Shown here one piece after another: positions 55,713-64,000 of a DNA stretch of 64,000 nucleotides. Position 1 is the first letter of the stretch, and every line of letters begins with the position of its first letter. The position numbers and the translations under genes were made by a program. Below the pieces are notes generated by a model. The model had not been told where the DNA came from and did not search any database. It saw only the letters and a list, made by a program, of their open reading frames with translations. This DNA is from Takakia lepidozioides (Eukaryota > Streptophyta > Takakiopsida > Takakiales > Takakiaceae). The stretch is from positions 12,896,001 to 12,960,000 of the forward strand of contig CM060732.1 in NCBI GenBank assembly GCA_030704615.1. Reading direction: 5' to 3'.

Positions 55713-57520
55713 CTTACTTAGATGACATTGGACACTTGGGCCAACGACAAAGGCTACCTAGGTAGAGGTTACATTTGGGCCTCGACATAGGAGACGCACT
55801 TTGATACATAGGGGATTGCACTTGGACTTAGATGACCCTGGACACTTGGGTCAACGGCACAGGCTACCCTAGGCCTAGATCTCCCAAACAGGAGCCTCTG
55901 TGGAATTGCACTTGGACTTAGATGTCACTAGACACTGGAGGTCGCACTTGGGCCTCTACATGGGAGAAGCATTTGGACACATAGGAGATTACACTTGGGC
56001 TCATATGGGCCTTACCATAGGAGACACACTTGGATACATAGGAAATTGCACTTGGTCTTAGATTTCAATTCTTCACACATGGGCCTCGACACAGGAGACT
56101 CACTTGGATACATAGGGGATTACACTTAAATGACCTTGGACACTTGGGCCAACGGCACAGGCTACCCTAGTCAATCTATGAAGCGAGACGTTTGTTTTGT
56201 TTTGTAGCGTCGTTGAGATCTCCCAAACCGCGGGGCTCCAGCGCGGGTGCTTGGTGCCGTTGGAAAGCCCTCGACGAGGAGGGGTGCACCGGCTTGATCT
56301 CATGATTTTTGGATAAGCAGTGAGGGAGATGCGGAATTCCAAGTGCTTTTGGTCGCTGGAAATTTACAAAAAATAGTAAAAATGGCAAAGTGGGCATTCG
56401 TGGGACAATGGTTGGAGCCTCGACGGGAGAGATATCAAGGGAAAGGTCTCCGGTTCAAATCTGGTCGTAGGCTCTGTGGAAAAAAACTTACTTAGATGAC
56501 ATTGGACACTTGGGCTTTCTTGGAGCAGTGATTGGCCCTTCAAGTGGCAGATTTGGAATTTCAAGTCCTTTTGGTCGTTGGAAATTCGTGAAAAATAGCA
56601 AAGTGGATATATCAATATATGAAGCCTCGACATGGGAGATTGCAAAAATAGCAAAGTGGGCAATGACATAGAGATTTCCCAAACTATAGGTCTTTTGATA
56701 CATTGGGGATTGCAGTGGACAGTGGAGGTCACACTTGGGCCTCTACATGAATAGATACATGAATAGAAGATTGCACTTGGGCTTACATTTCAATTTTTCA
56801 CACATGGGCCAACGACATAGGCTACACTAGAGGTCGCACTTGGGCCTCAACATAAGAGACGCACTGGGATATATAAGAAATTGCACTTGGTCTTAAATGA
56901 CAGTGGACACTTGGGCATCTACATGGGAGATGCACTTGGATACATAAAAAGATTGCACTTGGGCTTAGATGGGCCTTGACATATGAGACACACATGGGAG
57001 ATGTCATTGGATACATAAGAGATTGCACTTGGGCTTAAATGACAGTGGACACTTGGGCCTCTACACGGGAGATGCACTTGGATACATAAAAGATTGCACT
57101 TGGGCTTAGATGGGCCTTGGTATAGGAGACGCACTAGGATACATAGGAAATTGCATTTGGTCTTAGATTTCAATTATTCACACATGGGCCAACGGCACAA
57201 GCTACCGTAGAGGTCGACTTGGGCCTCAACATAGGAGACGCACTAGGATACATATGAGATCTTGCATTTGGGCTTAGATGACACTGGGCATTTGGGCCAA
57301 CGGCACAAGCTACCCTAGAGGTCGCATTTGAGCCTCGACATAAGAGACACACTTGGATATATATGGGATAGCACTTGGAGATATCAAGGGAAAGGTCTCC
57401 GGTTCAAATTTGGTCGTAGGCTCTGTGGAAAAAAAAGATTGGATATGGCTTGCTTCATATATTGATGCACTTGGACTTCGATGACAGTGGACATTTGGGC
57501 CAACGGCATAGGCTACCCTA
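55713..57520. repeat. Long block of the CACTTGGGC tandem repeat
   Basis: About a dozen diverged units of roughly 110-130 bp are built on GACACTTGGGCCAACGGCA, GGCTACCCTAGAGGTCGCA, GGAGACGCACT(T/G)GGATACAT and ATTGCACTTGG(T/G)CTTA. It is the same family as 4915-5640. It is interrupted by a dispersed-repeat copy (56.17-56.49 kb) and a partial one (about 57375-57437). Confidence 0.85.
56175..56487 (+). mobile_element. Dispersed repeat with tRNA-like module, copy 3
   Basis: Begins near GAGACGTTTGTTTTG and ends GTGGAAAAAA. The 62-nt module is at 56414-56475 with the same paired ends and CCGGTTCAAATCTGG. It is very close in sequence to copies 1 and 2. Confidence 0.75.
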
Positions 57521-58535
57521 ATATCTTATTAATCCATCTATTTTTATGTAATCTGAATAGATAATAATAATTTTAACATCATATCATTCAATAGATTCAA
57601 AGACATGTATCAAATATCATTAGTCATTTCATGTATCAATTTTAAAAATCATTTGATGATGAGAAATCACAGGTAAATTCATTTGTTGGTGAAATTCATT
57701 TCCACAAATTGAATCTACTTTTCGGGATGGATATCTTATGCAAATAAGTAGTATTGTGCTCATTTGATTTTTTTTAAAAAAAATTCTAGTGTGAGCACAT
57801 TATTATTTCACTACAACGTATTATTTGCATGTTCTTAAAATATGTGGACTATCATATTTTTGCTAACTTACTCCATGCTCATATGCCGCATTATAAACAT
57901 GCACAAACACTACCAACCTTGGATGTGTCCACCTTCTAAAACGGAAGACATGAGTTTTAGAGATAACGTGATCCCATAGATTACACTTGAGTGGCCGATT
58001 ACCAAACATGTAGGACATGCACGCTAAATCAGTTAAGAAGGCAAGAAAAAGCAAAGTCGGTCTGCAAAACCATTAACGTGTTGGAATGGTGATGGACTCA
58101 CCCAGACTTCACTAACAGCCACACCGCATGTAAGGACCACTGCTTCGTCCATTCTAGGGTTGTTTAGCCCCATTTAAAAAAAAACATGGGCTTGCGGTTG
58201 ATGATCACATAACTGCTAAAATTAAAAAAATTAAAAAAAAAATGTGAAGCCACAAAGGCATAATTATAAAGGCTTCATAGTTCCTAGTTTTTGTTGAGGT
58301 TAGGCTCATGCGAATAAAATATATTCAAAATATTCTTAGAATATATCATGGTAAAAACAAAATATACTCATGTCAAAATACTTGCGAAACTATTCCATAC
58401 ATATGCTCATGTGAGCACAAACCATCTATTTTTCCAAAAGTTGTAGGGTCTGGAGGTAAAAAGAGACATTTTTAAGATAAGGAATTGGTCATGTCCAGCC
58501 GTATGGTCCCCTATTGTGACTGAACATCTTTGTTT
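57521..58535. other. AT-rich interval, no gene
   Basis: No convincing frame or RNA gene. Runs of A/T are common. Confidence 0.5.
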
Positions 58536-58539
58536 TCTG

Positions 58540-59518
58540 ACCTCACTATATCGAACGCTGAAGTTGCGCCCCGAGTTTTGAATCTTCTTTTGTTGGGGCG
58601 GTTTTGTGCTATGTGATTAGATTCTCTACAATATATACACAATTCATTTGAACACAGTTTTTATTTTTCTTGTTGCGTCACTGGCTTCAATCGAGTAGCA
58701 TCAATTTGCATATGATCATTGTCATACGTATGGCTAGTCGGCACATTTGGTGTCGCAGTAGTAGCAACATGATGTATCGTAGACCATCCATATCACTTCT
58801 CTTGATGCCTCCCAAACAAACCATTATCGCATACAATGACTTGAGTGATGAATTCGTTCGATGTTATGACATTTGGCATTGTCAGTAATAGATCATTTAT
58901 ATCCTCTTTTAGCCCAAATCGAAACTGACTAATGAGGTTTTTTTCATTCTAGTCGAGGTCGCAAGTTGGCGACATTTGGCAAAGTAGACAGAAGCAGGAC
59001 GAGCTCTTTGATGTAGGTTTTGCATCTTTGTCTCCGCAATTATTTCCCTATCGTTCTATCCGAACGTTGCAGTGAACTCGGACATACATGAATGTTAAAA
59101 AATTATTTAGTAAATGCGAATTTTTTCTAATAGAGGTGCGAACTGATATAGAAGCAGTGCCTACGAATTAAACTTGGATACCTTCATTGGGGTAATGTTG
59201 TGGATGTAGTTGGAGGAACAATTATACTTGTTGAACAAACCCGAGAAATTTGATCGGAAATTTGATCTTGTCCCATCAAATTTCTCGGGCATGCTGACAT
59301 TTTGATTATCTCGTAATCTGTTGAGTATGAACTTGTATGGGTGAAAATCCATTGTTTGACTCATTTAACTCTAAAATTTGTTGTTGCAAATTGTTGAGAG
59401 CGTTGTCAAGATCTTGAGATTGATTGGCTTGTAGTTGGGTAGTAGAGCTGAAGTTCTTGCATTTGGAGCTGATGACTCTGCAAGGTGGCGACAACTTCCG
59501 CGAATACACCTTTCATCT
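58540..59518 (-). pseudogene. Ty3/gypsy gag, full length but heavily broken
   Basis: The minus strand reads, through frame changes and stops, a coiled coil (NNLQQQILELNESNNG), the core VSMPEKFDGTRSNF, later RARPASVYFAKCRQLATSTR, MQIDATRLKPVTQQEK and a zinc-knuckle remnant, CIYCRESNHIAQNR. In that remnant the last Cys is Arg and the Gly before His is Asn, so metal binding would be lost. The 5' part matches the gag at 37956-38451 closely, including the non-coding words around AGTAAATGCGAATTTTT. No LTR is visible upstream, where a small fold-back element begins. Confidence 0.75.
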
Positions 59519-59535
59519 TGACTAATTAGGGGACT

Positions 59536-59700
59536 GGCATCTGCAGTGCACGTTTTCTCTGCAGCTGCCCATCCCACACACGGTTTATTATTATTATAAA
59601 AATTAATTAATTAAATTTAAACCTGCACTGCAGATGCCCTAAAAACAGTGTGCAGTGCACGTTTTCTCTGTAGCTGCCTATCCCACACACGTTTTGTTTT
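59536..59700. repeat. Small fold-back repeat with a duplicated arm
   Basis: GGCATCTGCAGTGCA (59536-59550) and its exact inverse (59624-59638) are separated by 73 AT-rich bases. GTGCAGTGCACGTTTTCTCTG recurs at about 59652 with the following CCTATCCCACACACG words. It looks like a MITE-type remnant. Confidence 0.65.
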
Positions 59701-59879
59701 TTTATTTTTATTTTTATTTTTAAATAAATTTTCCGTTCCCACGTAGATGTCTTGAAAACAGCTCGGTTTAGGCCGATGTCACGTTACGTCAGTAGGTAAA
59801 GACATGGGTAAAACATTGTCACGTCCTTAGAAAGCATGGCACAATTGCCGGCGAGCCCAAAGAGGTGGCAAGTGTGACG

Positions 59880-60420
59880 CTAAAGTGGCGGTCACCTCGG
59901 AGCTAGTGAGCTGGCGTCGGTCGCCTTGGAGCCGGGTGAGGTGGCGAGGCAAGCGCCCGCCTCAGTGGCGGTCGCCACTCTGCCGAACGTGGTGGCGATC
60001 TCGGCGACCGCCACCATGGCGGTCGCTTCGAGGCGCCTGAGGTGGCCATGTAGACGACCGCCATAGTGGCGGTCGCCTCCTGTGAGGTGGCGGCAGGGCA
60101 TCCTCAAGCGCCGGTCGCCTCCGGTGAGGTGGCGGTCAGGCGGCAAGGGGGCGCTCGGAGGGGCGGGCAGGACGACCGTCACGTGCAGGTCGCGGGCAGG
60201 ACGACTGCCAAGGGGCGACCGCCACGTGGGGTCGCCGGGAGGGAGAATAGGGCGACCGCCCCGTGCCGGTCGCCTGGCGGGCCGTGGCTGCAATACGAGC
60301 ATGTGGCAGGGTGGGTGGCTGGGCGACCGCCACGCGCTGTTGTCGGCGGGACCACCACGTGGCGCCGGGGCGGGATGGGCGACCGCTGTGTGGCGGGATG
60401 CGGGTGGGGGGTTGGGTCTG
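59880..60420. repeat. GC-rich palindrome array D
   Basis: GGCGACCGCCAC, GTGGCGGTCGCC and partial forms recur about fifteen times over 540 bases. The core GGCGGTCGC differs from array A's GGTGGTCGC by one C-to-T change. Like array A it lies upstream of a hAT transposase piece. Long frames through it are compositional artefacts. Confidence 0.8.
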
Positions 60421-60492
60421 GAGGTATGGGCGAGGGGGAGGGTGGAGGGGTATAAAAGGGCAGGTCTCCTCCCCATTTTTTCACCTGGAAAA

Positions 60493-61418
60493 TGGCCACT
60501 ACAGACTTGCATGGTGCTGGGGCATTGTTGAATCCATTTCTACTGGACAACAGCATGTTGAGAGATGATGTCGATGTGAAAGCGGGATTGATACGGACAC
60601 TCATGAAATTGGCCCCTCCAAATTAGGGGGAGAGAGCTATATCGGAGTATCAAGTTTCTCGGATCGTCGTGACCCTTTCCACAACCTACCGGATCCAAAA
60701 GAACTTAACATGCAGCCGCATGAATGGTGGGATTTGATTGGCGCCAGAGCAAGGACATTGGCCCCTATCGCAAAGCGCGTTCTTGCTAAAGTGTGCTCCG
60801 CGTCTTCATGTGAACGTAATTGGAATAATTATTCATTCGTGCATAGCAAGATTCGGAACAGGTTGCATCCGGATAGGGCCGAAAAATTGGTATATGTGTA
60901 TACCAATTCACGGCTATTACGAGCTCAAGCGGGAGATGATACTGCAGCATGGTACGAGAGGAATTTGCAATATGAAGACTCAGCTTCTGAGGCCTATACA
61001 GCAAGTGACGATGCCGGTAATTCTACTAGTTCGGATAGCTCCCAAGCGGGAGATGATGCAGAGGGCAATGATATAGAGGGCAATGAATATGATGCACATG
61101 GTTTCAACGAGGACGATGATACAGTGCTTTTGATGTTTGATGACTTACTTGCGGATGATGTGATGCATTATGTGGCTCATTTTGGAGTCACCCGCACTAC
61201 AATGCATGATACGGACCACCACCCGCATGTGCATTCTCTTCAGACATTGCCAAGCGTTGCAGTCAACTTCGGCCTTCACCCAAGCATGGATGAGGGACGG
61301 GGCTCAGGCAGTAAATGAGAATGAGACCAATGAAAATGTGGAAGTTCACATGGCGGCAACTGTTACCCTCCTGTCCACCACAACACCGCAAACAACAGAT
61401 GCGGTGCGACGCGGCGTT
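60493..61418 (+). pseudogene. hAT transposase C-terminal fragment
   Basis: Pieces at 60495-60700 (GALLNPFLLDN, a TAG stop, ISEYQ) and an open frame from 60710 match the hAT at 15.2-15.7 kb. Shared blocks are HEWWDLIGARARTLAPIAKR, VCSASSCERNW, YSFVHSKIRNRL and KLVYVYTN. After this dimerisation region comes an acidic Ser/Asp-rich tail (DDAGNSTSSDSSQAGDD, EGNDIEGNEYDA) that runs to TGA at 61316-61318. The N-terminal finger and first catalytic part are absent. This is a transposon fragment with the same palindrome-array context as the first copy. Confidence 0.82.
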
Positions 61419-61419
61419 T

Positions 61420-62400
61420 GACATATGTTTTTATTTTTTTAGTTTTTTTTTAAATTTAATTTAATTTTTAAAATCAATTGCGCCTCGCCACGTGGCGCGG
61501 CAGCGGCGGGCTGCAGTATGGTATATATGACTGCAGTGAGAGATATCACTTCGTTCATCGGACTGTAATCATACGGACCGTACCATCATGTACTCATTGT
61601 GTTGACTTGGTTTGCACGACTTACAGTCATAGAAGTCATATGTACCGTTTATGACTGCAGAATAGTCATATATACAATCATAAATACCGCGATCTGTTGT
61701 AGTATGTAGCCCAGTTTGCTTTAGTATGAAATATGAAATTGGTTCGGAACTTGCATTTATATAATTATGAAACTATGAATGTATGCAAAGTGGAATGTAC
61801 ATGCACCATGATGTTCATATAAAATAATATCAATAATGCCAAATGATGCTGGGTCAATGACGAACAAGGTGGGATATACAACAACCGCGGTTGTCCAGCA
61901 GAGCAGACCGCGCAATATTCACATTTTGGCATGCAATGTATTGAGAACTATTCACTCTGAAATTGAGTATCCCTATGAAATATTCATGTATGCTGGTGGA
62001 CTTGATTAAAATTCCAAACCCGCAATTTGACAACAACGGTGGACTTGTTAATAAGTTATAACTTACTTATCGACAGTATGAAGTTCTACATTAAATCCCT
62101 ATCAGGTCAATCAAAATTATTGTGGTTAACAATTATTCAGCTCAACAAATATGACGTACAACCGTGGTCCATGCAAAGTTCAAATTGAAAATTCTAGAAT
62201 AATGAGAAAGAGTGCTTCAAATATAAAGGTCGTCCACAAGCATTGGGCGCCATAGTCAAATCACGAAAGACATGCCTCATGGGCAATGCTTCGAAATTCG
62301 GGCATGAAATCTATGTTGAAATTTTACAAACCTATTAGATGTTATAGGAATATTATCATCGACAAAAAGATCTATTCATAGTTGTAATATGTAAGCGAGG
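61420..62400. other. No recognised gene
   Basis: Low-complexity T/A runs (61430-61480) precede a CACGTGGCG-type short palindrome near 61488. The word GACTGCAG recurs with ATATGACTG. I see no gene. Confidence 0.4.
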
Positions 62401-63300
62401 CTATTCCGATAAATCTATAGTTTCTTGTGTTTCACTCCCTGAAGTTGCAGATGACACCGCCGGACGTGGGGTTGATGACAACGCTGAGTGTGTAGAAGCG
62501 GCGTCCGGATGAATGGGCAAGCGAGCTCGGGTTTGGTATCGAGTGCGAGGTGGTGGCCCGAGCCTAACACGTTCCTCGTCCACCCTTGCCATCACGCGGA
62601 GTGACTCCGGGGAGTATTGATTGCCACTCTGCTGACTATCATTTTGGAGGCGACGAGGCGGCGAGTTAACATTGTTGGTGATAGTTTCAGCGGCCTCCAA
62701 GGTAGCTACAAGGTCCTGGACATTTGGGAGATCAATGGATTTCACACCCACTAACGCGCTTGCTAGACTCATTTGCCATGTTCTAACGACTTGCCTAATG
62801 GCCTTGGCATATCTGTTGATTTTCTTTTCATCCGCATCCTCATATGCGGGATTGCGACGCAGCCGCCGCTCTTTGCGTTCCGTCATGTCGTTCATTCGGA
62901 TCCATGATTTGGCAACACGCTCAAGGCTATGCAGCAGCGGATGCCGGCCAATCGGATTACCATTGTATGAGGAAAGGTTCACTCCGTTTGGTGGGTTCTC
63001 AGGCAACCGAAAAAACTTCTCGCTTCTTATTCCCCAATGTCCTCCAAGGTTTCGACAAACAACTTCCGTTGATCTGGATCTTCTATGCAACAAGCACGTT
63101 TGTGATTTCCCAATTAGATGTCATCCAAAACTCATTGATATCGAACGTTCAATCGGATATCATGCCATACATCCTCGTCTCGGCATTCCATGCCAACGTC
63201 TTCCCCCAGTGTTTGCCGTTCAGAAAATTGTGAGGTTCCTGGTCCAAAGAGAAATTATGTCAATTGAGCTCATACCCTATGGGCATCACATCCTCCCACT
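62401..63300 (-). pseudogene. Unassigned frame, probably transposon-borne
   Basis: A 230-codon frame (63093-62401) has a charged helical part (MNDMTERKERRLRRNPAYED, INRYAKAIRQVVRTWQ) and a Ser/Thr/Pro-rich end. Upstream on the same strand, with stops, HNFLNGKHWGKTLAWNAETR and FDINEFWMTSNWEIT look coding and may be its earlier part. I recognise no domain. Its position beside palindrome array B suggests it belongs to the same type of element as that array. Confidence 0.35.
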
Positions 63301-63309
63301 ACAGCAAAT

Positions 63310-63775
63310 GGGGGGGGGGGGGGTTTGCGACGCCAGCTACGCCCCCACGCCCCGCGCGGCGCTGAGCCCGCAACGCCGAGCCCGCAACGTTTTTTTGCGA
63401 CGTCCCGGCGTCGCAATTCCCCGCTGCGACACCATTACGACGCCCAGCCGTCGTAAGGTGGCATGAAGTGGGGAAGCGGGCCCTCGCTGCGACCGATTTT
63501 TTTTCTTGCGACGCCTTGGCGTCGGAAATCCAAGATTTTTTTATTTTTTATTTTTTATTTTATTTAAATTTATTTAGACGTTGCGACGCCTCGGCGTCGC
63601 AACAGCATCACCACAGTGGGAATTTGTTTTTTTTTTTTTTTTTTGGGCTTTGCAGCCCTCAACTTCACAAAAGCGTCGCTGGGGGCGCCCCGCGCTGGGA
63701 CGCCCAACGTTGCAACGTCAGGGGGTCGCAACGGCGTTGCCACAGGGGGTCGCAATGGTGTTGTGGTTAGCTTAG
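63310..63775. repeat. GC-rich palindrome array B, second copy
   Basis: After a run of 14 G (63310-63323), GCGACG...CGTCGC palindromes such as TTGCGACGCC(T)CGGCGTCGCAA-type units recur, mixed with T-rich spacers and a run of 18 or more T near 63626. It shares its vocabulary (GCGTCGCAAT, AAAAGCGTCGCTGGG) with 28.92-29.34 kb. Confidence 0.7.
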
Positions 63776-63842
63776 GTCCACACAAGGACGTTGCTTGGGG
63801 CGCCTGGCGGTGGGAGGCTACAACAACGACGACGTTGCTAGA

Positions 63843-63874
63843 GCTGGGGCTGGGGCTGGGGCTGGGGCTGGGCA
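63843..63874. repeat. (GGGGCT)n microsatellite
   Basis: Five tandem hexamers GGGGCT on the plus strand. A (TA)n run at about 63968-63984 ends the window. Confidence 0.9.
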
Positions 63875-64000
63875 CTAAGGCTATGGAGGTTGCAACTCCC
63901 CCGCGTCACAAGAGAGACCCCCTTAGAAGAAACTTGAAGGAACTTGAATGAACTCTTTATATGTATGTATATATATATATATATTTAGATAGCTTTTGTG

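Noticed and set aside
55259-57352. Many 60-120 codon frames in the CACTTGGGC repeats
   Set aside because: They recur only because the tandem unit recurs; frame and stops differ between units, so no selection on protein is visible.
60066-60604. Several long frames (up to 206 codons) at 59.9-60.6 kb
   Set aside because: They are Arg/Gly/Pro-rich in every frame because the GC palindrome array lacks stop codons.
63843-63874. Telomeric repeat
   Set aside because: GGGGCT is not the plant telomere unit and the tract is only about 30 bases inside transposon-like DNA.

Overview
The window looks like nuclear DNA from a repeat-rich streptophyte. Coding pieces are short, separated by GT-AG introns and embedded in decayed transposons. 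A PLS-type PPR remnant points to the green plant lineage. A multi-exon coiled-coil gene that resembles flagellar RIB43A proteins would fit a lineage with swimming sperm (charophyte alga, bryophyte, lycophyte or fern). I cannot name the species from sequence alone.

Layout. 0.3-0.9 kb: PPR pseudogene. 1.2-3.8 kb: retrotransposon gag and aspartic-protease pieces facing each other. 4.1-4.7 kb: 87-bp direct repeats around four consecutive hairpins, then a tRNA-derived repeat. 4.9-6.2 kb: tandem repeats and a tRNA-like dispersed repeat, seen again at 55.3-57.5 kb. 8.4-9.5 kb: a two-exon trypsin-like serine protease gene. 12.9-23.7 kb: an apparent composite element with ACGTCAC-rich ends, three arrays of short palindromes, a decayed hAT transposase and a decayed kinase-like gene. 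24.4-28.1 kb (minus) and 30.1-35.5 kb (plus): two divergently oriented paralogues whose exon lengths match almost exactly. Their C-terminal part resembles a circularly permuted amino-methyltransferase (N4/N6 type). 35.7-39.5 kb: two inverted pieces of a zinc-finger transposase-like gene around a Ty3/gypsy LTR-gag fragment. 40.7-42.0 kb: an unclassified decayed retroelement-like frame. 43.6-44.8 kb: a 1203-bp piggyBac-like element with TTAA target duplications. 45.3-48.5 kb: the RIB43A-like gene. 49.2-54.8 kb: a complete-ended 5608-bp hAT element with a perfect 8-bp target duplication. 58.5-61.4 kb: gag and hAT fragments plus a second palindrome array. 62.4-63.9 kb: an unassigned frame and GC-rich palindromes.

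The serine protease and the RIB43A-like gene look like ordinary host genes in AT-rich DNA. Almost everything else is transposon-derived. The methyltransferase-like pair is the best candidate for an undescribed system. Copy A is intact apart from one extra base in a homopolymer. Copy B is a pseudogene with stops, lost splice sites and a deletion that removes the putative catalytic motif. Both copies carry the same family of palindromes in their introns. Nonsense changes across the window are mostly explainable as C-to-T or G-to-A, as expected for methylated, silenced DNA.
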